Of a DNA stretch of 64,000 nucleotides, positions 43,628-52,096 are shown piece after piece. Below the pieces are notes generated by a model that was given only the letters and a program-made list of their open reading frames with translations, was not told the origin of the DNA and made no database searches. Origin of the DNA: Mycobacterium colombiense CECT 3035 (GTDB taxonomy: Bacteria > Actinomycetota > Actinomycetes > Mycobacteriales > Mycobacteriaceae); the NCBI RefSeq assembly GCF_002105755.1, contig NZ_CP020821.1, forward strand, positions 2,108,001 through 2,172,000. Reading direction: 5' to 3'. Made by a program: the position numbers and the translations under genes. Position 1 is the stretch's first letter. The number at the start of each line of letters is the position of its first letter.

Positions 43628-44887
43628 ATGACACAACTACCGATCACCCAGGACACCCCGGTTGACGTTGCAGTCGCCGTAGTGCGGCAATGGATCGACG
43701 CCGAGGTTCCGGCCGCGTGGCGTTCGGCGGCGGCCGAGGGGCCCGCCGCGCTACGGGCCGTTCGCTCCCCCGCCGACTACCGGAGGTGGTACCCCGAGTT
43801 CGCGCGCACAGGTCTGGTGGCGCCTACGTGGCTTCGCGACCACGGTGGCCTCGGCGTCCACAACGAGGTCGCGCGCGCAATCGAAGGCGTGCTCGCGCCG
43901 TTGCGTCTCGCGCGACTCAACCCGCTGGGGCTCAACAACGCCGCCGCCGCGTTGTTCAGTCACGGGACGGAGGAACAGCGCCGACGTTTCCTGCCACCGA
44001 TCGTGCGTAACGAGGAGAAGTGGTGCCAGTTGTTCAGCGAGCCGGGCGCGGGGTCGGACCTCGCGTCGCTCGCCACCAGGGCCGTACGCGACGGCTCGGG
44101 AGACGACGCAGGCTGGGTGATCTCCGGCCAGAAGGTATGGACCACGTGGGCCGACGAGGCTGATTTCGCGATCCTGTTGGCGCGGACCGATCCCGACCAG
44201 CCCAAGCACAAAGGCATCACCTACTTCCTGCTCGACATGCGTCAGCCGGGTGTCGAGGTGCGACCGCTTCGCCAGATCACCGGCGAGGCCGAATTCAACG
44301 AGGTCTTCCTCGACGGAGCGCGGGTGCCGGACGCCCAGCGCGTCGGCGCCGTAAACGACGGCTGGCGCGTCAGTGCCTCGACGCTGTCCAGTGAGCGACA
44401 GATGGTGTCGGGCTCCGGTTCGGGTGGGATGGGCCGCCTCGGTGGCTCGAGCGCCGATCGGCTGATCGCACTCGCCAAGGAGACCGGACGATGGGGCGAT
44501 CCGGTGATCCGGAACAAGGTGATGCATTTGTGGGCGCAAGAGCAGGTCCGCGGCTGGACCAACGAGCGTGTGCGCGCAGCACTTTCAGCCGGGCAGTCAC
44601 CCGGCGCGGCGTCCTCGATCGGCAAGGTGCACCAGGCCACCCTCAATCAGCAGATACAGGACCTGATGGTCGATCTGCTGGGTACGGATGCGATCGCCTG
44701 GCCCGCCACCGACGATCCTGACCTGCTGCCCCGCGACGTCCACGGCATGATGCGCAGCCTCGCCAACGGAACCGAGGGTGGCACCACCGACATCAACAAG
44801 AACATCCTCGGCGAGCGTGTCCTCGGGTTACCCAAGGAGCCTGACCCCTGGAAAGGCAAACCCTGGAAGGACATTCCCCGCTCATGA
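43628..44887 (+). CDS. acyl-CoA dehydrogenase (FadE-type)
   Basis: A 419-residue flavoprotein. Substrate/FAD loop QLFSEPGAGSDLASLATRA, GWVISGQKVWTTWA, and near the C-terminus NGTEGGTTDINKNILGERVLGLP, where the Glu of EGGT aligns with the classical catalytic base. It carries out alpha,beta-dehydrogenation of an acyl-CoA and passes electrons to ETF. ATG 43628 is preferred over the TTG at 43607, which overlaps the upstream stop. The stop overlaps the next crotonase start (ATGA). Confidence 0.88.
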   Translation: MTQLPITQDTPVDVAVAVVRQWIDAEVPAAWRSAAAEGPAALRAVRSPADYRRWYPEFARTGLVAPTWLRDHGGLGVHNEVARAIEGVLAPLRLARLNPLGLNNAAAALFSHGTEEQRRRFLPPIVRNEEKWCQLFSEPGAGSDLASLATRAVRDGSGDDAGWVISGQKVWTTWADEADFAILLARTDPDQPKHKGITYFLLDMRQPGVEVRPLRQITGEAEFNEVFLDGARVPDAQRVGAVNDGWRVSASTLSSERQMVSGSGSGGMGRLGGSSADRLIALAKETGRWGDPVIRNKVMHLWAQEQVRGWTNERVRAALSAGQSPGAASSIGKVHQATLNQQIQDLMVDLLGTDAIAWPATDDPDLLPRDVHGMMRSLANGTEGGTTDINKNILGERVLGLPKEPDPWKGKPWKDIPRS

Positions 44888-45699
44888 CGGGCTATCAACG
44901 GGTGATCGTGACGAAAGGCGACGGGATCGGCTGGCTGATTCTCAACCGGCCCGACGCGGGCAACGCCTTCGACGCCCTGATGCTCGACGAACTCGAATCT
45001 GCTTGGGCCGACCTCGATTCCGACCCCGACGTCCGCGTCATCGTCAACGCCGCCAACGGCGGGGCGTTCTGCACCGGAATGGATGTAGTCCAGGTCGCGC
45101 GTGACAAGGAGGCTATGCGGCTTCACTCCCGCCGAACCAGAGACGCCGAGCTGAAGATCTCGTCCTGGCACTGCGACGTCTGGAAGCCGGTGATCGCCGC
45201 GGTCAATGGGGTGTGCGCCGGGGGCGGTCTGCATTTGGTGGCCGACGCCGACATCGTGATCGCGGCCGAGGGCGCGTCGTTCGTCGACCCCCACGTGTCG
45301 ATCGGCCAGGCAGTCGCCTACGAGGCCATCACGCTGCTGCGCAAGTCCCCGATGGAGGCCGTGCTTCGAATGACGCTGAGCGGCAGGAGTGAACGCCTCT
45401 CGGCTCGGCGCGCTCACCAGTTGGGGATTTTGTCGGAGGTCGTGCCGCCCGATCGACTTCGTGCAGCGGCGGGGCGCCTCGCGGCCGCGATCGCCATGAA
45501 TTCGCCTACCGCGATGCGCGCCACCAAGAAGGCCCTCTGGCGCTCCTTGGAAGTCGGAATGACGCAGGCCCGCAGCGATGCGGCCGCCGAGATCTGGCGG
45601 CTGCGCAACCACCCCGACCACGCCGAGGGCGTCCGGGCGTGGCGCGAGAAGCGCGTGCCGCAGTGGCAACCGCTGCCAGATGTCGCGGAGGTGTCATGA
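44884..45699 (+). CDS. crotonase-family protein, first of a tandem pair (H/H active-site variant)
   Basis: A 271-residue crotonase: ILNRPDAGNAFDAL, CTGMDVVQ, NGVCAGGGLHLVADADIVIA and SFVDPHVSIGQAVAYEAI. Both glutamate positions of classical hydratases are histidine (GGGLH and DPHVSIG). It is paralogous to the next gene, with which it shares a coupled ATGA junction. The changed active site suggests a non-hydratase reaction, for example hydrolytic ring or C-C cleavage as done by some crotonase-fold enzymes in steroid and benzoate catabolism; that is a hypothesis. Confidence 0.82.
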   Translation: MTGYQRVIVTKGDGIGWLILNRPDAGNAFDALMLDELESAWADLDSDPDVRVIVNAANGGAFCTGMDVVQVARDKEAMRLHSRRTRDAELKISSWHCDVWKPVIAAVNGVCAGGGLHLVADADIVIAAEGASFVDPHVSIGQAVAYEAITLLRKSPMEAVLRMTLSGRSERLSARRAHQLGILSEVVPPDRLRAAAGRLAAAIAMNSPTAMRATKKALWRSLEVGMTQARSDAAAEIWRLRNHPDHAEGVRAWREKRVPQWQPLPDVAEVS

Positions 45700-46496
45700 C
45701 ATACCAGAGGCTCATCGTCGAACGGCGCGGCCCGGTCGGATGGATCATCAACGATCGCCCAGATCGCCTCAACGCCTACGACGTCGTGATGCGGGAGGAA
45801 TTCCCGAGGGCCTGGGCGGAATTGAACACCGATCCCAACGTCCGCGTCATCGTGCACACCGGAAACGGGCGGGCCTTCCAGGTCGGCGCCGATGTCGAGG
45901 AACTCGATGGCGAGGCCGTGCTGCAGTTTCAGGAGACCATGCGCACGCTGGACCTGAAGCTGACGGCCTGGCACTGCAACGTCGGCAAGCCGGTCATCAC
46001 CGCCGTCAACGGGGTGTGCGCCGGCGGCGGGCTGCACTGGGTGGCCGACGCCGACATCGTCATCGCGTCGTCGGATGCGACCTTCGTCGATCCGCACGTG
46101 TCGATCGGACAGGTCAGCGCCCTGGAAACCATTGCGCTGATGCGCAAGATGCCGGCAGAGGCCGTGCTGCGAATGGCCTTGGTGGGTAGCCATGAACGCC
46201 TCAGCGCCCAGCGTGCATACCAGCTCGGCATGATCAGCCAGGTGGTCGATCCGCCCGATAGGCTGCGCGAGGTCGCCCAGGAGCTCGCCGAGAAGATCGC
46301 GCGCAATTCACCGGCCGCGATGCGCGCCACCAAGCGGGCGCTATGGGGCGCGCTCGAATACGGGCTGACGGATGCGTGCCGAGAAGGCGCGAAGCACCTG
46401 ACCTCGATGTGGGGGCACCCGGACCAGAACGAGGGACCGCTTGCCTTCGCGGACAAGCGAACTCCGAGTTGGGCTCCGCTGGAGGCCGATTCGTGA
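45696..46496 (+). CDS. crotonase-family protein, second of a tandem pair
   Basis: A 266-residue paralogue of the preceding gene. It keeps the same order of motifs: NDRPDRLNAYD, QVGADVEEL, NGVCAGGGLHWVADADIVIA and FVDPHVSIGQVSALETIAL. Glu-to-His changes are at the same two positions. The CoA-binding loop is FQVGAD instead of FCTGMD, so the substrates may differ. ATG overlaps the previous stop and its own stop overlaps the GTG of the CoA ligase, so translation of all three is coupled. The pair probably arose by tandem duplication. Confidence 0.82.
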   Translation: MTYQRLIVERRGPVGWIINDRPDRLNAYDVVMREEFPRAWAELNTDPNVRVIVHTGNGRAFQVGADVEELDGEAVLQFQETMRTLDLKLTAWHCNVGKPVITAVNGVCAGGGLHWVADADIVIASSDATFVDPHVSIGQVSALETIALMRKMPAEAVLRMALVGSHERLSAQRAYQLGMISQVVDPPDRLREVAQELAEKIARNSPAAMRATKRALWGALEYGLTDACREGAKHLTSMWGHPDQNEGPLAFADKRTPSWAPLEADS

Positions 46497-47944
46497 GTCT
46501 CGTCGACCTGCTGGACGGCCTGCCCGAGGTCGCCGTGCACACGCTCGATGTCGATATGTCGCGCGACGAGCTCAGGGCCAGCGCCGAACGGCTCGGGACA
46601 TTGCTTGCCGGATGCGGACTGGCTATCGGTCAGGTGGTCGCCGCGATGCTGCCCAACGACGCCACCACCGTCGCCGCGCTGTTCGGCACGTGGCGCGCCG
46701 GCGGCGTATACACACCACTGAACCCTAGGGCGGCAGATGCGGAGATCGTCAGCCAGCTCGAGACCCTGCATCCCGTCGCCATCGTCACGACTCCCGAACT
46801 CGCCGAACGCTTCACGACGTTCGGGTTGCCGGTACTGCGGGGCAAGGACGGGTCGTGGTCAACGACCGCCGGGGCTCGTAATCCCATCGATCCTCGGCAG
46901 TACGACGCTGATGTGGCCCTACTGCAGTTCACGTCAGGCACCACGGGTCCGCCAAAACCGGTGCCGCTTCGTCACACCACGGTGCTCGATCTGATCGACC
47001 GGCTGCTGACCAAACTCCGCGGCACGAAATCCGCCACGGACAAGCCGAAGCGCCCGCCGATGCCCAACCTGGTGCCGTTGTCGTTGTCGCTGTGGGCCGG
47101 CATCTATCAAGTGTTGTTCGCGTTCCGGGCCGGCTCGGGCGTGGTGCTGATGGACCGGTTCTCTCCGGCGGATTTCGCGGCGCTGGTCAAGCGCCACCAG
47201 CTTCGCTCCACGGTGCTGCCGCCCGCGGCGCTCACGATGGTTTTGCACGACGACTCGGTTACGGACCTCTCGCCGTTGAAGATCGTGCGGTCGATCACCG
47301 CTCCCCTGTCACCCGTTCAGGCGGTCCGGTTCCGGGACAGGTTCGGGGTCATCGTGCTGAACTCCTACGGCCAGACCGAACTTGGGGGTGAGGTGGTGGG
47401 CTGGTCTGCCGCCGATGCGCGCGAATGGGGCGAGACCAAATTGGGTTCGGTCGGCAGGCCGTTGCCCGGCATCGACGTCACGATCGCCGACGACGAGGTG
47501 ATGGTCCGCACGCCGACCACATCCGCTCGGAAGATCGATCCGGCCTTCTTGGACCGGCTCACCGACGACGGCTGGTTCCACACCGGCGACCTCGGCTGGT
47601 TTGACGACGACGGATTCCTGTGGCTCGACGGTCGAGTGTCGGACATGATCAATCGCGGTGGCCTCAAGGTGTTTCCCGGGACGGTGGAGGACGTGCTTTT
47701 GGCCGCCGACGGCGTGCGGGAAGCCGCCGTGGTCGGCGTTCCCGACGAGCGGCTCGGGGAGGTGCCGTGGGCATTCGTTGTCAGAGGCGACGAGTCGGTC
47801 TCCGAAGCCGGCCTCGTGTCATGGTGTCGAGATCGTCTGACCCCGTATCGGGTTCCGGTACGCATCGTGTTCGTCGAACAGCTGCCCCGCAACGATGTCG
47901 GCAAGGTGGTCAAACGCGACCTGGCAGCGCTCGCGGGCACCTGA
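46493..47944 (+). CDS. AMP-dependent acyl-CoA ligase (class I adenylate-forming)
   Basis: A 483-residue ligase, shorter than usual at the N-terminus but with all core motifs: LLQFTSGTTGPPKP, NSYGQTELGG, WFHTGDLGWFDDDGF, GRVSDMINRGGLKV and a C-terminal NDVGKVVKRDL with the catalytic Lys. GTG at 46493 overlaps the upstream crotonase stop (GTGA). Last gene of the six-gene operon; being co-translated with two unusual crotonases, it probably activates the same substrate they process later, or re-activates a released acid. Confidence 0.86.
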   Translation: MSLVDLLDGLPEVAVHTLDVDMSRDELRASAERLGTLLAGCGLAIGQVVAAMLPNDATTVAALFGTWRAGGVYTPLNPRAADAEIVSQLETLHPVAIVTTPELAERFTTFGLPVLRGKDGSWSTTAGARNPIDPRQYDADVALLQFTSGTTGPPKPVPLRHTTVLDLIDRLLTKLRGTKSATDKPKRPPMPNLVPLSLSLWAGIYQVLFAFRAGSGVVLMDRFSPADFAALVKRHQLRSTVLPPAALTMVLHDDSVTDLSPLKIVRSITAPLSPVQAVRFRDRFGVIVLNSYGQTELGGEVVGWSAADAREWGETKLGSVGRPLPGIDVTIADDEVMVRTPTTSARKIDPAFLDRLTDDGWFHTGDLGWFDDDGFLWLDGRVSDMINRGGLKVFPGTVEDVLLAADGVREAAVVGVPDERLGEVPWAFVVRGDESVSEAGLVSWCRDRLTPYRVPVRIVFVEQLPRNDVGKVVKRDLAALAGT

Positions 47945-47965
47945 CGCCCACCCCGCATCGGATGC

Positions 47966-47981
47966 GGAAACGACTGTTCTC
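47966..47981. promoter_or_regulatory. operator-like repeat, site 5
   Basis: GGAAAC-GACT-GTTCTC. It lies 56 bases before the first small membrane-protein gene. A further TGAGAG element follows at about 47987. Confidence 0.45.
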
Positions 47982-48037
47982 ATGATTGAGAGTGATGCTA
48001 ACGTCTGGGGAAAGGCGTTGCTTCGACCGGAGGGTCT

Positions 48038-48136
48038 ATGTGGCAGGAACTGATCCGCATCGCGGTGACCTGGGTAGTGATGTGCGGGCTGGTCGCCTTC
48101 TTTTACTGGATGCTGGCCAACATCGGCACGTTCTGA
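48038..48136 (+). CDS. 32-residue single-helix membrane peptide
   Basis: A short ORF with a strong GGAGGG ribosome-binding site at 48029-48034. The product starts MWQELIRIAVTWVVMCG and continues through one transmembrane helix to NIGTF. It is the first of four consecutive small or membrane protein genes on the same strand. Its size is like that of accessory single-helix subunits of membrane enzyme complexes, but I recognise no family. Confidence 0.6.
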   Translation: MWQELIRIAVTWVVMCGLVAFFYWMLANIGTF

Positions 48137-48147
48137 CAAGCGCGGGA

Positions 48148-48273
48148 GTGACCGTGGACGATCAGGATCGACGACGGAAGCGCGGCTTGATCGCGTTTCA
48201 GATCTTCATCTACGGAGTACTGATCGCGATGTTTGTGATCCAGCTCCAGATGTATTTCACGAGGGATTGGTAA
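48148..48273 (+). CDS. 41-residue single-helix membrane peptide
   Basis: GTG at 48148 (or 48154) opens a 41-residue product with a charged N-terminus (TVDDQDRRRKRG) followed by one hydrophobic helix (LIAFQIFIYGVLIAMFVI) and a short FTRDW end. The basic N-terminus predicts an N-in topology. It begins 11 bases after the previous micro-gene and ends 6 bases before the next membrane-protein gene. No family recognised; conservation of this arrangement would support function. Confidence 0.6.
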   Translation: MTVDDQDRRRKRGLIAFQIFIYGVLIAMFVIQLQMYFTRDW

Positions 48274-48279
48274 TCGATC

Positions 48280-48963
48280 GTGAGTCCAACCCCCTCGCTC
48301 GCCATAGACGAGCACGATGCACAGACCCGTGCTATTCAACGGCGCGCGGATCGCTGGTGCATCGCAGGTACCGCAGTCATGGGCACCCTCGTCCTCGGAA
48401 TCGTCGGACTGCCGGTGTTTTGCCGAGGCATCTATCTTCTGAGAAAGGCGCAGCGCGAAGGATTGTCGGTGCGGCCGATGATGGTCACGCTCATCGGTTA
48501 CGTCATCATCCTCGACGCCGCGCTGAACAGTATCGGCTGGGCGCTTGATCTATTCGCCAACCACGCTTTGATCACGCGCACGGTTTTCACGGCATGGGGC
48601 AACTTGATCGACGCCGGCTACTTCTGGCACTACAACGAACTCTGGATCGGCGGAGCCAGCGCCCCCGGCGAGAAGGCCTGGGTCATGGTCTGCGTGTTGA
48701 TCGTGTTCCCGATGCGCATCGCCGCTGCCATCGGTCTGCTTCAAATGAAGCGGTGGGGGCACCAGTGGACGATCGTGACGTGTTGGTTCGGAGTAGTCGT
48801 GTGGACCGGTTACATCTTCAACATGACGCTGTACGCCGACGTCCGATATGCGGCAGTCGGGCTGCCGGTTCTCGGCTGGTGGGCGTTCAACATCTTCTAC
48901 GTGACGCCGTTCCTCGCCATTCCGTATCTACACACCGTCAACCGAGAGATCTTCTCCGACTAG
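48280..48963 (+). CDS. polytopic membrane protein, unknown family
   Basis: A 227-residue protein with about five transmembrane helices and conserved-looking polar residues within or near them ([50 protein letters not shown]). The frequent His, Asp, Glu and Trp at membrane boundaries suggest an enzyme or cofactor-binding membrane protein rather than a simple transporter. GTG at 48280. Third of four membrane-associated genes. I do not recognise a family with certainty; a sterol-isomerase- or spirocyclase-like membrane enzyme is possible but unproven. Confidence 0.6.
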   Translation: MSPTPSLAIDEHDAQTRAIQRRADRWCIAGTAVMGTLVLGIVGLPVFCRGIYLLRKAQREGLSVRPMMVTLIGYVIILDAALNSIGWALDLFANHALITRTVFTAWGNLIDAGYFWHYNELWIGGASAPGEKAWVMVCVLIVFPMRIAAAIGLLQMKRWGHQWTIVTCWFGVVVWTGYIFNMTLYADVRYAAVGLPVLGWWAFNIFYVTPFLAIPYLHTVNREIFSD

Positions 48964-48979
48964 CATCGAAGGGGCCGTC

Positions 48980-49399
48980 GTGTCTAATTCCGCTGTGGAG
49001 CCGGATGTTACGGCTGAATCGCTGGCGATCGGAACCATGCCGACGTGGGCGCGAATGCACAAGTGGCTCAAACGCGGCCTGTACGTCTGTCTATTCGGGT
49101 TGGTGCTCGAGGGCTCGTTGACCGTCCCGGTGATGGCAGTCTGGTATGGCTGGCCGACGCTGTCACTGACCGAGATTTGCAGTGAGCTCATGAAGGTCCG
49201 CTTCTCCGACGACAGTCTCGAATGCCGGCAGCCCTACCCGCTCGGCGGACCTCCGTTCGGTGGCGCACCTGAAGCGGCCGGTCAGCACACGGCACGTGAC
49301 GACTGGGGCATCCAACCCAAGCCGCGGTACGCAAGAATCGGGTTCCGGGAATTGGTGACAATTCACGATGAACGCATAGCTCGCCAGTCGAGCCGGTGA
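48980..49399 (+). CDS. small single-helix membrane-anchored protein
   Basis: A 139-residue protein with a cytoplasmic N-terminus (about 35 residues), one helix ([25 protein letters not shown]) shown here only by its position at about 33-57, and a C-terminal extracytoplasmic part with two cysteines ([15 protein letters not shown]) that could pair. GTG at 48980. It closes the membrane quartet and is followed directly by two SDR genes (next GTG 2 bases after the stop). No family recognised. Confidence 0.55.
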   Translation: MSNSAVEPDVTAESLAIGTMPTWARMHKWLKRGLYVCLFGLVLEGSLTVPVMAVWYGWPTLSLTEICSELMKVRFSDDSLECRQPYPLGGPPFGGAPEAAGQHTARDDWGIQPKPRYARIGFRELVTIHDERIARQSSR

Positions 49400-49400
49400 C

Positions 49401-50006
49401 GTGGCCCCGTCCATCGCCGTCTTGGGGTTGGCCGACGACTTGACGCGCGGGCTGGCAGACAAACTCGACGCGATCGTCGTGGAACCAGAACGGGTTCTGC
49501 CATCAGACATCACCGGCGCGGTCGTGGTCGTCGCTACCGATCCTCCCCAGCGACCCTCCGATTTGGTGAGCCTTAACGGCGAAGATTGGGATCGCATAGT
49601 CGATGGCATGATGTGGCACACCCTCACTGGGTTGCAACGAGCGCGCTCCGCCTTTACCGCCGACATGAGGCGAATCGTCGTAGTCGTACCGACGATCGGC
49701 ATGGCGGGAGCAGCCCAACTGGTGGCCTACACCACCGCGCTGGAAGGCATCCGGGCGATGGCGAAATCTGCAGCGCGGCAATGGCTGTCGCAAGGGGTTT
49801 TTGTCAACCTCGTCGCGGCTCCGCTGCGCCTGTTCGCTCCTGCGATGGACGGGGTCTCCGCACACCTCGCTGCCGCGGTGCGCTACGACGACTCGACGCT
49901 TCTCCATTCGGTTGCCGCAGCGGTGGCGTTTCTCTTGCGCCCCGACATCGGCCACGTGCTGGGTGAGACGATCGTCGTCGACGGAGGGGCGCTGATGCTG
50001 CCATGA
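49401..50006 (+). CDS. SDR-like protein lacking catalytic motifs
   Basis: A 201-residue protein that aligns with the short-chain dehydrogenase fold in its C-terminal two thirds (IVVVVPTIGMAGAAQLVAYTTALEGIRAMAKSAARQW split here as IVVVVPTIGM and YTTALEGIRAM; end VLGETIVVDGGALMLP). The N-terminal glycine-rich NAD motif is absent and the YxxxK motif reads YTTAL, without the lysine. It is therefore probably catalytically dead and may serve as a structural partner of the canonical SDR encoded next (ATGA overlap). GTG 49401. Function inferred from pairing. Confidence 0.65.
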   Translation: MAPSIAVLGLADDLTRGLADKLDAIVVEPERVLPSDITGAVVVVATDPPQRPSDLVSLNGEDWDRIVDGMMWHTLTGLQRARSAFTADMRRIVVVVPTIGMAGAAQLVAYTTALEGIRAMAKSAARQWLSQGVFVNLVAAPLRLFAPAMDGVSAHLAAAVRYDDSTLLHSVAAAVAFLLRPDIGHVLGETIVVDGGALMLP

Positions 50007-50761
50007 GCCTGCGTGGTCTCACAACGCTAGTGACGGGTTCGGGCGCCGGCGTCGGCCGTGGCATCGCACTGGCTCTCGCGGCGGCAGGAGCGCACGTCGT
50101 CGTCGCCACCAGATCCGAGGCGGGATCTGCCGTCGCCGATGAGATCACCGCACGTGGGCACGAAGCGACGTGGGCACGATGCGATGTGACCGACAGCGAA
50201 GCCGTCGCCGGTGCAATCGATCTGTCGTTGGCGACCACCGGCCGACTCGATGCCGTCGTGCACAATGCCACGAGCAACGTATCCAGCCAGCCACACCAAC
50301 TGGCTGACGTCAATCGTGCGCTTTGGGCGGCGCACTACTCGGTGTCATTGCGCGGAGCTTACTACTGCGCCACGTCCGCATTTCCCGCTTTGAAGAAGCG
50401 GGGCGGAACATTCCTCGTAATGACCTCGCCCGCCGGCATCGAAGGCAGTGCGACACTGCCGCTCTACGCCACGATGAAGGGAGCGTTACGCGGATTCGCC
50501 AAGAGCCTTGCGCGTGAGTGGGCCCCTCACCGCATCACGGTGAATGTGGTTTCGCCGCTCGCCTACTCACCGTCGATGACTGCGGCGATCGAGGCCGATC
50601 CGGCGATGGGAGAAAGGCTGGAACGCCAAATACCGCTGGGACGCATCGGAGACCCTGAACGCGATGTCGGCTCAGCCGTCGCGTTCCTCGTCGGCCCCGC
50701 CGCACGCTACATCACCGGTCAGACGCTGGGTGTCGACGGTGGGCATTTCATGAACCTCTGA
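50003..50761 (+). CDS. canonical short-chain dehydrogenase/reductase
   Basis: A 252-residue FabG-like SDR: TGSGAGVGRGIAL cofactor motif, Ser in MTSPAGIEG, YATMKGA active site (Tyr/Lys) and the C-terminal ITGQTLGVDGGHFMNL. It would oxidise or reduce a hydroxy/keto group of a pathway intermediate. Its ATG overlaps the stop of the inactive-looking SDR paralogue, which suggests a heteromeric enzyme. Last gene of the rightward operon that starts at 48038. Confidence 0.88.
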   Translation: MSLRGLTTLVTGSGAGVGRGIALALAAAGAHVVVATRSEAGSAVADEITARGHEATWARCDVTDSEAVAGAIDLSLATTGRLDAVVHNATSNVSSQPHQLADVNRALWAAHYSVSLRGAYYCATSAFPALKKRGGTFLVMTSPAGIEGSATLPLYATMKGALRGFAKSLAREWAPHRITVNVVSPLAYSPSMTAAIEADPAMGERLERQIPLGRIGDPERDVGSAVAFLVGPAARYITGQTLGVDGGHFMNL

Positions 50762-50797
50762 GCCCGGTCGTCGACGGATACAACCGTTTGCTATCTT

Positions 50798-50813
50798 GAG
50801 AATCTACATTCTC
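50798..50813. promoter_or_regulatory. inverted-repeat operator, site 6
   Basis: GAGAAT-CTAC-ATTCTC, perfect 6-bp arms with 4-base spacer, 20-35 bases upstream of the amidohydrolase start. One of the two best examples of the repeated motif. Confidence 0.7.
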
Positions 50814-50832
50814 TCACATGCTGGAGGCGCGG

Positions 50833-52011
50833 GTGAACGACAACAAGGCAGTAGAAGTCTGGGACGCCGACAATCACATGTACGAGACCATCGACGCCTA
50901 CACCCGGTATCTGCCGGAGAAGTACTCCGAGGCACTGAAGTTCATCGATGTCAACGGCCGCAAGAAGCTGCAGATCTTGGGCACAGTCACCGAGTGCATC
51001 CCCAACCCGACATACGAGGTGATCCCTACCCCGGGCGCTTGGTCCGATTACTTCCGGGGCATAAACCCAGAGGGCAAGACATTGCGCGAACTCGCCGAAC
51101 CGATCCGCTGCCCCGATGAGTTCCGCCGGCCCGACCTACGCCTGGCCCTGATGGACCGGCAGGGCGTCTACGGTGCCGTGATGTTCCCGACTACAGCAGG
51201 CATGCTCGAGGAAAGGACCAAATCTGACACCGAGCTCACCCACGCGGTCACGCATGCGTTCAATCGTTGGTTACTCGACGACTGGACGTTCAACTACCAG
51301 GACCGAATCTTCCCCGTTCCGGCAATCTCGCTGAACGATCCCGTGCTGGGCGTCCAGGAACTCGAATGGTGCCTGAACAATGGCGCCCGGACGGTACTGA
51401 TCCGGCCCGCACCCGTTCCGCGCGAGGACGGCACGTCGCGGTCACCGGCGCTGCCGGAGTTCGACGATTTCTGGCGACTGGTCGAGAATTCGGGTATCTC
51501 GGTGCAGATGCACAACTCGGACTCCGGCTATGAGCGCTACGTCGACGACTGGGAGGAAGCTACGGAGTTCAACGGATTCGCGCTGAGCAAGCTACGGGGT
51601 TTCATCTACGAGGAGAGCCGAAACATCTTCGACACTCTTGCGGCGTTCATCGCGCACGGGGTCTTCGAGCGCTTCCCCGGGGTACGCATCGGCGTGGTCG
51701 AGAACGGCGGCTCGTGGGCACACCGCCTGTTGGATGTGTTCGACCGCGTATACCGCAAGAGGCCATACGACTTCAGCGAGCATCCCTGCGAAGTCTTCCG
51801 CAGACACGTGTGGATCAATCCGTTCCACGAGGAGGACATGTCGCACCTCATCGACATCCTGGGTGCGGATCGCGTGATGTTCGGCTCGGACTACCCGCAT
51901 CCCGAGGGGCTGGCCGAGCCCGCGGATTTCGTCAAGGAGCTCGAGGATCTTCCGGAGGACACCAGGGCGCGAGTGATGGGCGGCAACCTCAAGGAGCTCA
52001 TCGGTGTCTAG
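50833..52011 (+). CDS. amidohydrolase-2-family protein
   Basis: A 392-residue TIM-barrel metal hydrolase. The first motif is WDADNHMYE (DxH), the middle His in SVQMHNSDS, and the late motif FGSDYPHPEG. GTG at 50833 is preferred to ATG 50818 because GGAGG lies at 50823-50827 and the upstream ATG has no ribosome-binding site. It is a close paralogue of the gene at 60614 (shared DNHMYET, IPNPT and WTFNY blocks). Monocistronic, directly behind a perfect operator repeat. The reaction is unknown; the family includes decarboxylases and C-C hydrolases. Confidence 0.84.
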   Translation: MNDNKAVEVWDADNHMYETIDAYTRYLPEKYSEALKFIDVNGRKKLQILGTVTECIPNPTYEVIPTPGAWSDYFRGINPEGKTLRELAEPIRCPDEFRRPDLRLALMDRQGVYGAVMFPTTAGMLEERTKSDTELTHAVTHAFNRWLLDDWTFNYQDRIFPVPAISLNDPVLGVQELEWCLNNGARTVLIRPAPVPREDGTSRSPALPEFDDFWRLVENSGISVQMHNSDSGYERYVDDWEEATEFNGFALSKLRGFIYEESRNIFDTLAAFIAHGVFERFPGVRIGVVENGGSWAHRLLDVFDRVYRKRPYDFSEHPCEVFRRHVWINPFHEEDMSHLIDILGADRVMFGSDYPHPEGLAEPADFVKELEDLPEDTRARVMGGNLKELIGV

Positions 52012-52096
52012 CCGAGTCCGACAGACCGCTTCAGATACAGCTACGCCGGATGCGCACCGAGGGACGGTGCCCGCATGTCGAACCGGAGTGTGAACA

